Positions 35,315 to 46,798 of a stretch of DNA of 64,000 bases are shown one piece after another. A program made the position numbers and the translations under genes. This DNA comes from Tuctoria greenei (Eukaryota > Streptophyta > Magnoliopsida > Poales > Poaceae). The stretch spans positions 275,043,560 through 275,107,559 of the forward strand of contig JAYESD010000001.1 of assembly GCA_036927565.1 (NCBI GenBank), written 5' to 3'. Every line of letters starts with the position of its first letter. Position 1 is the stretch's first letter. Below the pieces are notes generated by a model, which was not told where the DNA came from, searched no databases, and worked only from the letters and a program-made list of their open reading frames with translations.

Positions 35315-35619
35315 GGCTGGCAGCCCGTCTTTGTATCCAGGGTTCACCCCTTTTGTAAATATTCCTTAATGAATTTGAATTTGTTTTTGACTTCTTGGCT
35401 TGTCTTTGCACTTCTCAACTGTTGCTCTGGGTCCTTAGATATGTAAGGGTTTGCAGAACCTTTGTCGAGCTCGTTAGTTTTTTAGGACCAATGATTGTAT
35501 AATTGATATGGCCGAAGTGTTGTCTGTTGACTTCCTGCCTATGGAACCCCCTTAAAGGCATCTTGGTAGATGTGGTTAGTTGGCTAGGCACATCTACCAC
35601 TTGATCGTAGGATGTCTTC
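35315..35619. other. Tat-A stretch downstream of the accessory gene
   Basis: T-rich just after the stop (35360-35420), as expected of a 3' untranslated region. I see no coding signal. Confidence 0.5.
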
Positions 35620-37295
35620 GACAGGCCCCCAGCGGAGCAGGGGAGTTGGAGTGGATTGCTTCGGTGTCGCCCACCATCGTCGACGATAGGTCCCCTGGGG
35701 GTGCTACAGCTGGCTGCTCCAGCGTCGCCCACCATCATCGCAGAGACGTCGACGGCAGTCCCCTTGGGAGGTGTTGGAGCTGGCTTCTCTGACGTCGCCC
35801 ACCATCGTTGTAGAGACGTTGACAGCTGGCATCGTGGGAAGTGCCAGAGTTGGATGCTCTGGCGTCGTCCACCATCTTTGCAGAAGCATCGATGGTAGGC
35901 CCCTGGTTTACAGGCTATCAAAAGATAACCTTGTTATCAACGAGAGCGGGGCAGGAGAGTTTACTCACTTATCCAAGCTTGTTGCTATCATCGACATGCT
36001 GGGACGTCGACGGCGGGCCCCTTGGGAGGTGCTGGAGTTGGCTGCTCTGGCATTGTCCACCATCATCGTAGAGACATAGACGGCAGACCCCTTGGGAGGT
36101 GCCAAAGTTGGCTGCTCCAGCGTCATCCACCATCGTTGTAGAGACGCTGATGGCAGGCCTCTTGGGAGGTGCCAGAGCTAGCTTCTCCGGCATCGTCCAC
36201 CATCTTTGCAGAAGCATTGACGACAGGCCCCTAGTTTACAGGCTATCACAAGAGAACCCTATTAGTAACAAGTGTAGGGCAGGAGAGTTTACTCACTTAT
36301 CCACACCTGTTGTTGTCATTGACATGCTGGGACATCGACGCCCTTGGGAGGTGCCAGAGTTGGCTGCTCCAGCATTGTCCACCATCATCGTAGAGACGTC
36401 GACGGGAGGCCCATTGGGAGGTGCCGAAGCTGGCTGCTTCGGCGTCGCCCACCATCGTCATAGAGACATCAACGGCAGGCCCCTTGGGAATTGTTGAAGT
36501 TGGATGCTCTAGCGCCATCCACCATCTTCGTAGATACGTCAAGGGCAGGCCCCTGGTGTACAAGCTATCACAAGAGAACCTTGTTAGCGACAAGAGAGGG
36601 GCAGGAGTTTACTCACTAATCTGCGCTTGTTGCTATTATCGACATATTGGGAAGTCGACGGCGGACCCCTTGGGAGGTGCCGGAGCTGGCTGCTTCGGCA
36701 TCGTCCACCATCATCGTAGAGATCTCAATGGCAGGCCCCTTGGGAGGTGCCGGAGCTGGCTGCTCTGGCATCACCCACTATCATTGTAGAGACGTCGACG
36801 GCAGGCCCCTTGGGAAGTGCTGGATCTGGATGCTTCAGCGTCGTCCACCATCTTCGTAGATACGTCAACGGTAGACCCCTGGTGTACAGGCTATATGCGC
36901 TTGTTGTTGTCGTCGACGTGCTGGGATGTCAACGGCGGCCCCTTGGGAGGTGTCGGAGCTGGCGGCTTCGGCGTCATCCACCATCGTCGTAGAGACTTCA
37001 ACAGCAAGACCGTTGGAAGGTGTTGGAGCTGGCTGCTCTGGCGTCGCCCACCATCGTCATAGAGACATAGACGGCAGGGCCCTTTGGAAGTGCCAGAGCT
37101 GGATGCTCTGGCGTCATCCACCAACTTCGTAGATACGTCGACGGCATTCCCCTGGTGTACAAGCTATCACAAGAGAATCCTATTAGAAACAAGAGAGGGG
37201 CAGGAGAGTTTACTCACTTATCCGCACTTCTTGCTGTCGTCAACGTGGTGGGATGTCGACGGCGGGGCCCCTTGGGAGGTGCTGGAGCTGGCTGT
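35620..37295. repeat. higher-order minisatellite: 70-bp units in about 320-bp blocks
   Basis: The 70-bp unit contains CCCCTTGGGAGGTGCCGGAG, then CTGGCTGCTC and CCACCATCGTCGTAGAGACG. Successive CTTGGGAGGTG starts lie at about 36022, 36090, 36161, then 36342, 36412, 36482, then 36667, 36737, 36807, then 36941, 37011, 37082 and 37270. Three units plus a spacer with GGCTATCACAAGAGAAC and GAGAGTTTACTCACTTATC form blocks of about 320 bp. One spacer, near 36890, is shortened. Open frames here are a by-product of the repeat. Confidence 0.92.
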
Positions 37296-38272
37296 CCTGC
37301 ACATATGATAGAATGAGGGGGGGAGGGGACTAGTCTGCTCGCCAGTTTTACCTGTTCCTCTCCCCTAGCTCGGTCATGTGTTACTGTCCTGGACTGACGC
37401 ACAGGGCTTGGGTAATTCAATGCGTTGGTGCTCCGGGTTTTGGCTCCCACTGTCCTCAAGGTGTGAGCTTTCTGGCCCCAGTACTCGGTTGTAGCGTTAG
37501 GAGGCAGGGTGTGTATGCTTAGGGTAGAGGATCAGGCTAAGCAGTTTACACCCCCTGAACCTCCTGCTCGGCACAAGCCTTTCTTGGGAAGACTTCTGGC
37601 ACCAGAGGAACCCAATGACGAGAGCAGCCGGAAGAACCCCTCACACGCTGCAGGTACCTCAAGCGAGCCCGCCTGTAGCAGGAATGCATGTCTCCAGCAT
37701 GGGTGAGTTACAGAATGTACAACCATGCATATAAAGGTAATATACAATGAAAAACCTAGTATGGCATGATCATAAAATTAACGCGTAATTAAATGAACAA
37801 TGTTTTTAAGAAAACATGAAGTAAAATAGTGGTTTTTTTACCGGCGTTCCTAGGGGGAGATAGGATTTTTACAAAAGTGGGCAACGGCTTGCTTCCGGAT
37901 GATGAGCGAGGTAGGGTGTATAGGATTAGGGTTCGGGACCAATCCAAACTCACTGCACACTCCGAACTTGACCCTCCCGAAGCTCGGTTGTCCTTAATGC
38001 TGCTCCTAAGTCCTATGAAAACCTTTACACTGTCCTACTAAGCTTAATATTTACAATAGGGGTGCCCAAGGCACCAAGGGTAGATGTGATGGTTGTGGGG
38101 CAACCTCGTTGTCTACAGCTACTAGAGGGGCAATGAGCGAGTGTCCCTAATTACTGCATTTGCTGTCCACCTTGCGAGTTGTCTAAGTAGAGCCGGGACT
38201 GAGCTCAGCAGCTTTGAATGGGGTGTCGATGCTGCTAGAGGGCTGCAGGCGGGACGCAGCGGTTGCTCTGCG
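37296..38272. other. Tat-A internal stretch without recognisable gene
   Basis: Between the minisatellite and the gag-protease remnants. The minus strand at 38310-38122 may be the decayed linker that follows the protease in Tat-B. The remainder shows no RT motif on either strand. Confidence 0.5.
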
Positions 38273-39035
38273 CTAACACAAGCTCGGCGGAGGCTGACTT
38301 GATCCAGCACAGTCCGGGACGTGTGTTGAGTCTCCTGTGAGGGCTTGGAGCTGAACCAAGGCTAACACCAAAGCAGTGCGGTCTCTGCGGATCCTGAGGG
38401 CGCTGGAAGGGGTTGGCATCTTCAGGACAAGGTAGTTGTAGTGGGCTACGGCCATGAATCAGTATAGGGAGGGTATGTCGATGATGGCGTTGAAGGGGAG
38501 GCTAACATCAGCGACGTTGAAGAGGATGCTCTCCGTTCTGTAGTTGTCGGGTGTCCCGAAGGTCAACCGGAGATGGATGTTGCTGTATTGGATGATGCTC
38601 CCTGGTCCTGCCCCCCGAGAAAGGGCTCGAGGGGGTGAGCTTGAACATCGGGATCTGAAGTTGCTCAAATGCTGCGCGGCTAAGGAGGTTGAGTCCGACC
38701 CCGCCATCTATCAAGATGTAGTGGAGCTTGACGTTGGCAATAGTGGGGGTGACCATAAGAGGTAGAATCCTAGCCCCGGCTATGTTTTTGGGGCAGTCGA
38801 AGGCGTCAAAGATGATCAGTGTCTCCTTCCACCAGTGGTGCAGTGTCAGAGTGGGGGCAGGGGCTATCGAAGCCACTGCACGGCGAAGGGTCATGACTGC
38901 GTTTCGGGACGTGGAATCCCAAGACCCTTCGAAGATGACGTGGAGTGTCTTGCGATGATCTTGGTCGCTATTGGCGTCAGAGTCCTTGTCTTGGTGGACC
39001 ACTTTGATGGCCTGCTCTTGCTTCTGGTACTTCAT
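38273..39035 (-). pseudogene. Tat-A protease region
   Basis: Minus strand. 39035-38508 contains FEGSWDSTSRNAVMTLRRA and the protease-like site ILIDGGVGLNLL, and 38455 onward has MAVAHYNYLVLKMPTP. All have clear counterparts in Tat-B (44600-45200) and Tat-C (56520-57110). A frame change occurs near 38520. It would release mature Gag if intact. Confidence 0.85.
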
Positions 39036-40738
39036 CTCCTCATCATCATCGACCTTGGGGTCGACCTTCTGCTTGCCCTCCCGCTGGCGGAAGGGGGCAC
39101 CATCCAGGCGCTGTTGCGCTCGCTCTTGGTAGCGTTATGTGCATCTCTTGATCTCCCAACACTCGCTCGTGGTTTGTTCGCGAGACTTGTGCATCGGGAA
39201 GGGCTCGATGCAGTCGTCAGCGACAGGTGGCTGACGCGGGCGCTTCTCGGGGCACAGGAGTTTTCCACCGCCGATCGTGGCTGCTACCGCGATGGAGGAC
39301 CCATGCAGAAGCTTGTTCCGGTCGCCACCCTGATTCTTGTTCTTCTTTTTGACGCTGCCAGGGGTAATGGCTCCTTCGATCTGGCCGGCCCCACCCGCCC
39401 TGGGGGCGGGCTGAGATTGCCAGTCGCGGCCTTCTGCCACTCTAGCGCATCGGTTGGCGATGGAGAGGAGCTCGGAGACATCTTGCACGGTGTGCGTGGC
39501 TAACTTTTTGAGCATCTTGCGGTCACGCACCTCCTGACGGAATGCCACTATGACAAAGGCACTCGGTATGTTGGGGATGGAGTTGCTACTTGGGAGAAAC
39601 GCTAGATGAATGATTGCAGCGTCTCCTTGGGTTATTGTCGCACGGCGTGGAGGCAGAGCTCGGGGTCGAGGCACGTGTAGGAGCTGCCGAAGTTCGTCGT
39701 GAACCGCCAGCACAACTCGTCCCAAGTGGTTATAAACCCCTCGGGCAGATTCATCAGCCACGAGCGGGTCGATCCAGTCACGGCGACCGGGAATTAGTTC
39801 GCCAGGATGGTCTCATCCGCTCCTGCGGCAGGGAGCGTCGTGGTGTAGATCTGCAGGAACTTGGCTAGGTTGATGCTTCTGTCAAACTTCTCTAGCATAT
39901 GTGTCCGGAACTTGCGTGGCTATGTCGCAATGCGGAGGTGCGGATCCAACGTCGTGCAGCCTCCGATTGGCTTTGCCGGAGAGGCATACGGGTTATCATA
40001 CCCCAGGGGGGTCTGCTGCACGACGTGCATGCCTGTGGTTGTGGGACCGGTTGCCATGTGTTGCTGCAATGGTACTGGCTGCGTCAAGTACTGCTGCTGC
40101 ATGTCCTGCTGTACAAAATAGTGCAGGGGGGCTATCGAGCCGACATACTCCTGGTTAGGTGGTGAATGGTTTACCTGCGGTGCACCTTGGATGGAGGATG
40201 CCTCATGAACAAGGCATTGGGCGCCATATTTGGCGTCGAGGTTGTGCCGCCTCTCTCGCTACCTCTCGATGATGACTCGGATGTCCATGTAAGCTTGACG
40301 ATGGTCAAACTCAGCCCTCAGGTCCTCCATGGGGAGCCGATCAGCACTCATAAGCCTGGAGGAGCGGGAGTTGGCGGTGCGATGGTCGATGGACGGCGTG
40401 CACGACAACGATACATGACACCTTCCCCTGTTGGGAGAGTTGATGGCCGCGACGATGAAGTGGTCGATGTCTTGGACCCACTACTGAGTCGCTCCCTAGA
40501 AAGCGTTCAATGGCAGTGAGTGGTGGAGAAGAGTCTTGGCCGCTGCCAGAGCGCTCTCCGGGCTTGCTGTCGGTGGCGCCGGGGGAGCCAACATGGTCAG
40601 GATGTGTCTCGATGCGCCGTCCTGGCCAGCTATACCTGTACGGGGGCGTGACGGGCCAGAGAGCACTGCTCGAGCGACAGATCTGGTCACTGGACGATAG
40701 TCACGGAAACTGCCTTCCATGGGCCTGATGAACACCAT
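39036..40738 (-). pseudogene. Tat-A gag
   Basis: The likely start is the ATG at 40738, 44 bp after the primer binding site. The early part (ESALAAAKTLL) corresponds to Tat-C EHALHAARALL. The Retrotrans_gag domain lies around 39900-39560 (HMLEKFD, FPVAVTGSTRSWLMNLP, LCWRFTTNFGSSYT). A basic tail and a CxxH-like end follow near 39150. There are numerous stops, including those near 40496 and 39790, and frameshifts. It includes a Gln-rich stretch (near 40100) not seen in Tat-B or Tat-C. Confidence 0.8.
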
Positions 40739-40781
40739 GGTGGTGAAAGCGCTACCACTTTTTTGAGGGAAAAAACCATTA

Positions 40782-40793
40782 CCTGGCGCACCA
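40782..40793 (-). other. primer binding site of Tat-A
   Basis: The minus strand reads TGGTGCGCCAGG, close to TGGCGCGCCAGG of Tat-B. I do not assign the tRNA. It lies two bases from the LTR at 40796. Confidence 0.85.
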
Positions 40794-41049
40794 AATGTCG
40801 AAGTGTTTATGCAAAACTTCCCCCAGATCTGCTAAGGAGCACCCCACGGAGGTTCTTGTTCGACGGGTCTTAGGCCTCAATCAAGTGTATGCGCGTATGA
40901 GAGTGTATGAGACGATGGTTTTTACGTGGTTCGGGCTGTAAGGAGCGTAACATCCTACTCCACGGTGAATTGTATTGCTAGTGTGTGTGAATGCGTGTGT
41001 GTATCGAGGATACAATGTTGGGTCATTTGTAACGATGGCAGTACGGTCC

Positions 41050-41056
41050 TTTTATA
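41050..41056 (-). promoter_or_regulatory. TATA box of Tat-A 5' LTR
   Basis: The minus strand reads TATAAAAGG, a canonical plant TATA box in the middle of the LTR. Confidence 0.65.
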
Positions 41057-41451
41057 GACAAGGTCGGACGCCTTACAAGTGGGGTTCAAGGCCCGACGGG
41101 TGGTTTCGGGGCGATCAAAGATCTAAGGCTTCTAGCATAAGCTTCCTCTGACCGTGGCTTCGAAGACTCACCGTTTTGTCGTCTGAGTCATCAGTAGACC
41201 ATGCGCCGTTGCTGACAATGGCAGGGGATGTCCTGTCCAACTGTCTCTGTCATTGTAAGCTACCCACTTGGCAGAGTGGGATAGGCCTGTGGCGTCTTCA
41301 CTGCGATGCGATTGGTCGTAGCGGTACCTGACATTAGGCATGTGACGCGCCATGCGTTTGGGGAAGCCGCGTATCTTCAATCCTTGACTGGGACAACGCG
41401 CACCGCTCTCTTAACTCCTGCAACTCTCCGTCGAGGGCAAGTGGTTGGACT

Positions 41452-41622
41452 ACGTGGCAGCTCAGGAGCTCACCTCTGTGAAGGAGGTCAGGTCCCGTCT
41501 TACGGACAATGTGGCAGCTCAGGAGCTCACCTCCAGGGATGAGGTCGGGTCCCGTCTTACAGACCATGTGGCAGCTCAGGAGCTCACCTCCAGGGATGAG
41601 GTTGGGTCCCGTCTTACAGACC
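41452..41622. repeat. three 57-bp tandem units in Tat-A 5' LTR
   Basis: The unit starts ATGTGGCAGCTCAGGAGCTC. The last two units differ by a single base and the first is more diverged. The 3' LTR at 30900-30965 has one unit. Confidence 0.9.
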
Positions 41623-41925
41623 ATGTGGGAGCCTCGGAGCCCGAGCGAGGACTCTAGGGTTGCGGGACATGGCAGTGTTGGAGCCCGCCTATACGGGAGG
41701 TGGCCCGCCTGATGTCTCGAACCACATGGCAGCACCAGAGCTCGTCTCCAAGGGGGAGTTGAACTCTTCTTGGGATCTCTTGTGGGCACTCCGGACCCAT
41801 CTGAAGCAGACGGGTCCGGGCCTTCTGAACATGTGGCACTCTCGGGCCCTGCCTCTGTTGGAAGGTGGGACACCTATGCGGCTCTAGCTTGTGTGCGAGG
41901 GTACCCGGTATGCCGGGTACCGACA

Positions 41926-42098
41926 GTGCTTAATAGCCCGGAGCCACCTGTCGCATCTCGACCTCGCTATAATAGCCAAACATTGGCACATAAAAGGTAT
42001 GCGCTGTGCGGTAGAAGACAAGACTGATCTCATTCACCCGCATACTGACTCACGCTCAGTAACACTCAAGAATACAACACAACTCCGTGGAGTAGGGT
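41926..42098 (+). repeat. remnant of an older Tat-type LTR
   Basis: It contains CACATAAAAGG (TATA-like) and ends CTCCGTGGAGTAGGGT, matching the R/U5 part of the Tat-C LTR (54690-54708). Tat-A was inserted at its left and Tat-B at its right. It is the oldest layer visible. Confidence 0.7.
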
Positions 42099-42957
42099 TG
42101 TCGGTACCCTGCGTACCAGGTACCCCTTAATACCGCGAAGAGTACAAGGGAGTTCTACCTTTCAGAGTTGAAGGACTCCTCGGGCCCCACATGTCACATT
42201 GCACTGGACCCGCTCCCCTCATATGGGTAGCTCCTAGGTCAACACGTGTAAAGGAAAACCGGAACTAAGCTTCCAACGAAGGAAAGCTCTAGTGCCGACA
42301 CGTGTACAACAGCCCTGAACCTAACACCCAGTAGAGAGGAGCTCTGGTGCCGACACGTGTACAGTAGCCCCAGACCTAACCTCCCGTAAGGGAAAGCTCC
42401 GGAGCTTCCACGTGTGGAGCCTCCGGATCTTCATTGACATATACAATGGCAGATCTCCTTCAGCACGAAAAATCAAGGGTAATTAAAGCGGCAGCTGTAA
42501 GATTTAATTATGTGTCTTTAATGTTGTATTAACGACATGTAATCAGAGCACTGTTAATAGGGGTAACGCAGCTGTTAAGGCAAGTTATCACACTATTAAT
42601 CACGCTTAATACCCTTTAGACAGTGTATTAGGCCATTAAATATGCCAGGGTCAAATGTCGAGTCAGGCAAGCTTTGTAACAGTCAGTCCCTAGAACTAAA
42701 AAAGGGTTGTGCCGCACGTACCCTAGGACATCTAAGCTGATCCGATCCAAGCTAACTCGCATACTAGTGAACAAACTCACACAATATCACAAGACAAACC
42801 CCGTGAAGTAGGGTGTTACGCTCAAGCGGCCCGAACCACGTAAATCTCTGGTGTGATCATCTTGATCTTGACCTCTGCGTACCCCAACCATAACAAGAAC
42901 CTTTGTGGGCTGCTTCTGAGCAGTTCTGGGGGAAGTGTCGTTTCAAACACTTCAACA
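42099..42957 (+). repeat. 5' LTR of Tat-B (859 bp)
   Basis: It starts TGTCGGTACCC and ends CACTTCAACA, followed after two bases by the primer binding site. It is clearly diverged from the Tat-C LTR, so Tat-B and Tat-C are separate insertions of different subfamilies. The TATA position is decayed (ACTAAAAAAGG near 42696). Confidence 0.87.
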
Positions 42958-42959
42958 TT

Positions 42960-42971
42960 TGGCGCGCCAGG
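42960..42971 (+). other. primer binding site of Tat-B
   Basis: TGGCGCGCCAGG, two bases after the LTR end. It is shared with Tat-C (TGGCGCGCCAAG). Confidence 0.88.
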
Positions 42972-42996
42972 AAGGGGAAGGTCCTGAGATCACAAG

Positions 42997-44500
42997 ATGG
43001 TGAATTCTGCCGCAGGATCTTCCAATGGCAATCGAGCTGAACAACCCGATGGTGGCAATACTCTCAATGCGCCATAGCCAGCAGGTGCCATTGTTATAGC
43101 ACGTACTATAGCACCATCTGTTCCGGCAAACAATGTTGGTCAACAAGATGGTGCATCTGCATCGATCACTGCATCGACAAACAACAACCCTGAGCATGCG
43201 CTCATTGCTGCGCGAGCTCTCTTACAACACCCACCGCCTCCAGGTGCACCCCAGGGTGCTATGGAGCAATGGAGAACTGATGTACACCATCTGGTTGCAG
43301 CTGCGGCTGCAGGCATCAGCAATCAAGGTCCTCCCCCTTCGGGGCGAGCACCATCACAACGATGGACCTTGTCTCGCCGACTTGGTCCACAAGTCTCGCA
43401 ACAAAGGAGATGTGCTGCATCCCAGCAGGTGACTTCATTGCCTCCTGGGGCACGACGCACCCACACCATCACCAGGATTCCGACTCATGACATGCAGTCA
43501 GAACTGGATCGCCGTTACCGGTAGCAGGACGGTCGTGTCCATATCGAGCGTGCTCGTGAGAGGCGAGAGGCTCGGGACAACCCTGCTCCTCAAGGAGTAG
43601 GAGGAGGTTGTTCTGCCCTGGCCATGCATTTGCCCATGGTCAGATGGCCACAAAAGTCCCGGCCTCACTTGCTAGAAAAATTCGAAGGGACTGTCAACCC
43701 CACCGAATTTCTTCATATCTACTCCACTGCCATACTAGCAGCAGGGGGTGATGAGGCTGTGATGGCCAATTACTTCCCGGTGGCTTTAACTGGGACTGCA
43801 AGGTCTTGGTTCATGAGTCTTCCACCCGACTCCATTAATAGTTGGGTGGAGCTATGCCAGCAGTTCACTGCCAACTTCGGGAGTTCTTACACCCGGCCTG
43901 GCACTGAATTTGATTTGTTTGCTGTAAAGCAGACATCAGGTGAATCGTTGTGATCCTTCATCCAGCAGTTTTCTTAGGTACGAATACTATTCCTTCAATC
44001 TCAAGCTCTTCTGTTATCATTGCATTCAGACGGGGTGTTCGAGATAAGAAGATGCTGGAGAAGCTGGCCATTAAAGTAGTTACCAGCGTCATGGAACTCT
44101 TCAGCCTAGCTGACAAATGTGTTAGGGCTGCGGAGGGCCGTGAAATGCATTTTAAGCCAGCACCGGAGGCCAACCAGAAGTCCTCCAAAACTGAAGTCGC
44201 TACCCCCGATAATGGGAAAAAGAAGAACAATCCCAACGGTAAAAAGAAGTCATCGGCCGGTGCACTAGCCGTTGTTGCTGCCGCAGCTCCTAAAGTCGGG
44301 GGCCACACCCTGAGAAGCGACCTCGTCCTTCATTAGAAGACGGCAACAGTTCCAAAGCATGGTGTCCGATTCACAAGATGAACTGACACAGCTTGGAAGA
44401 GTGTCGGGGGGTCTAGAACCTTGCCAAGCGCTACAACAAGCACCGAGAAGAAGCTCCTTTCCGTCAACGGGAAGGAAAGCAAAACGTCGACTAAGCTTCG
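42997..44500 (+). pseudogene. Tat-B gag
   Basis: The ATG at 42997 (MVNSAAGSS) lies 26 bp after the primer binding site. A Pro/Ala-rich N-terminus is followed by the Retrotrans_gag domain (43660-43950: LEKFEGTVNPTEFLHIY, FPVALTGTARSWFMSLPP). The frame has a TAG at 43522, a TGA at 43951 that is shared in position with Tat-C, and a one-base deletion near 43985. After this, reading continues in another frame through VRDKKMLEKLA and a Lys-rich tail. Near 44340 it decays further. It would form the particle shell. Confidence 0.88.
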
Positions 44501-44554
44501 GCTGAAGAGGAGCTAGGTTTCCAGGACCCTAGAAAGGTCCTAAAAGCTGTCTAC

Positions 44555-46440
44555 ATGACTGTCGACGACGACTCCGACGTCTCTAACAATGAGCGTCGGA
44601 AGACCATGAACACCATCTATGGTGGTTCGTGGGATATCACCTCTCGCCGCATCCTCAAGACAATGCGGCGGGACATGGTCGTGGAAGCTCCCACTGCTAA
44701 GGCAAAGCCACATCGGAAGTGGATTGATACTCCAATTATTTTTGATGCTTCAGACTACCCCCGAAACATGATTGGGGCTGGCCAATTACCATTGATGGTG
44801 TCACCCACCATTAACAATATCCAAATCAACCATGTAATGGTGGATGGAGGTTCCGGGCTAAACCTCATAAGCTTCAAAGCTTTCATTAAGCTTCAGCTTC
44901 GGCCTTCGGACCTTTGCCCATCCTGACCTTTCTCTGTAGTAGGTCCGGGAACCATTACTCCTCTCGGTTCCATCACACTCCCAGTGACCTTAGGGACCTG
45001 GGATAACTACAGAACCGAGAAATTGTTCTTCGATGTTACGCGGATCAGTCTGTCGTTCAATACCATTTTGGTTAGGCCAGCTTTATACAAGTTCATGGCT
45101 ACTGCCCATTATGGATACTTGGTGTTGAAGATGCCAACACCCACGGGCGTTCTTTGGATCCGCGGAGATTGCACCGTAGGAGTTACTGCTCTAGAAGAAC
45201 TCTATGCGCTTACCACGGCGCAAGAGGAAGCATTCGGTAAGGAGCCAGCTCCGAACCCTCCGAGCATTCGTCATAAAGGCTCTACCTCTGCACCCCATGT
45301 GCAACCAAGCAGCAACACCAATGTACACATCAAAGTCGTCCAAATTGGTTCTGATACTGCTCAGACTACCCGTATATCAGGGGGTCTGAACAACAAAAAG
45401 GAACTCGCGCTCATCACTTTCCTCCGGGCTAATGTTGACGTGCTTGCCTGGCAACCGTCACAAATGTGTGGGATCCCTAGGGAGGTGATTGAGCACAATC
45501 TGAAGATTTACCCAGACGCACGGCCTGTACACCAGAAGCCCCGGAAGCAATCAATCGAGCGACAAAACTCCATCCGACAGGAAATCAAGAAGTTGCTCGA
45601 AGCTGGATTCATTCTGGAAGTCTTCCATCCGAAATGGCTGGAAAACCCAGTTGTTGTACTCAAGGCTGGTGGGAAGCTTTGGATGTGTATCAACTAAACC
45701 ACCTTAAATAAGGCATGTCCAAATGATCCATTTCCACTACCTAGAATAGATCAGATAGTGGACTCCACCTCCGGGTGTGAGCTATTGTGTTTCTTAGATG
45801 CATATTCTAAATATCATCAAATCCAAATGTCTAAGAAAGATGAAGACCATACTGCCTTCATAACAGTAGATGGATTGTACTATTTTACTGCCATGCCATT
45901 CGGTCTTAAAAATGCTGCTTCAACATTTGTGCAAGCTATGTACAAAACATTTGGAGAGCTAATTAGAGACTTGGTGGAGGTGTATGTCGATGACATCGTT
46001 GTGAAGATCAAAAACAAGGAGTCACTCCTTGACAACTTACAAGCCGTCTTGGACAAGCTGCGCACCATGCTCAGCAAGCTGAACCCCGACAAGTGTGTAT
46101 TCGGGGTTAGCTCCGGGAAGCTTCTGGGGTTCTTGGTGACTCACCGAGGAATTGAAGCAAATCTGGCGAAGATCAAGGCTATAGAAGATATGCAGCCCCC
46201 AGCCCGCATTAAAGATTTCCAGAAGCTAACTGGATGTCTAACTGCACTCAGCCGGTTTATCTCAAGACTGGCAGAATGGGCACTACCCTTATTCAAACTC
46301 TTGAGGAAGTCCGGACCGTTTCATTGGTCTGAAGAAGCAGAAAAGGCGTTTCAAGAGCTAAAAAAGCTCCTCACCACACTACTGATATTGGTAGCTCCTA
46401 ATTTTGGTGAGCCTTTACTGTTACATTTCGGCCACCACCG
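44555..46440 (+). pseudogene. Tat-B protease and reverse transcriptase
   Basis: One frame. The protease part has GGSWDITSR and the site VMVDGGSGLNLI (near 44850). The RT begins after the KQSIERQNSIRQEIKKLLEAG block (45560). It has LDAYSKYHQIQM, where the usual Gly after Ser is Lys, and MPFGLKNAASTF. The catalytic box is YVDDIVVK (45985). The connection domain follows (FQKLTGCLTALSRFI). Stops interrupt at 44926 (TGA) and 45697 (TAA). A one-base indel lies near 46428. Confidence 0.92.
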
Positions 46441-46798
46441 AAGTTGTCAGTATGGTCCTGGTTGCGGAAAGACCGAAGCTACATCCAATCTAGGAGTCCA
46501 GACCCTCCGGGAGGGTCCAGAATCGCCTGAAGACGTGACTGGGTCTCAGCTCCCAAACACGAAACCGCAAAACAAAATGCTAAGAGATCAACTTCATTCG
46601 TCTGAGGAGGTTCACCTGGCTGACCAAGATGATCTAGATCCTCCTAGCGAGGTCTGGGCTGAACAAGAAGGAGTTTTGGACCCCTCCGGGAGGGTCCAAG
46701 AAGCACAGCCTGAAGGTCTGGAACCCTCCAGTAGGGACTAGGTCGATGGAGAAGAAGCTTCAGGTCCTTCTGAAAGGGTCCGAACCATCCAACGCCCC
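46441..46798 (+). other. Tat-B spacer between RT and RNase H with palindromic repeats
   Basis: About 350 bp, Glu/Pro/Ser-rich in translation, with no counterpart in ordinary gypsy polyproteins. It holds GACCCTCCGGGAGGGTC at 46501, a near copy at 46679 and decayed ones near 46721 and 46760. Confidence 0.7.

Larger units (their letters stand above)
30805..41925 (-). mobile_element. Tat-lineage Ty3/gypsy element lacking RT and integrase (Tat-A)
   Basis: The ends are LTRs with the TGTCGGTACC start (minus strand). Internally, read on the minus strand, gag and protease remnants (40738-38273) are followed by a minisatellite. A plus-strand accessory gene (32461-35314) then occupies the place where pol or its 3' region would be. 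I find no RT, RNase H or integrase between 38270 and 31325, so it is non-autonomous. Its 3' LTR is cut by the SIRE-B insertion. Confidence 0.85.
40796..41925 (-). repeat. 5' LTR of Tat-A (1130 bp)
   Basis: Plus strand: starts TGTCGAAGTGTTTATGC and ends CGGGTACCGACA. The TATA box (minus strand TATAAAA) is at 41050-41056. It contains three 57-bp tandem units (about 41452-41622). gtgct at 41926-41930 may be the target duplication. Confidence 0.88.

Noticed and set aside
35620..37295. Several open frames of 60-130 codons on both strands
   Set aside because: They are all produced by the 70-bp repeat, whose length is not a multiple of three; no frame is favoured.
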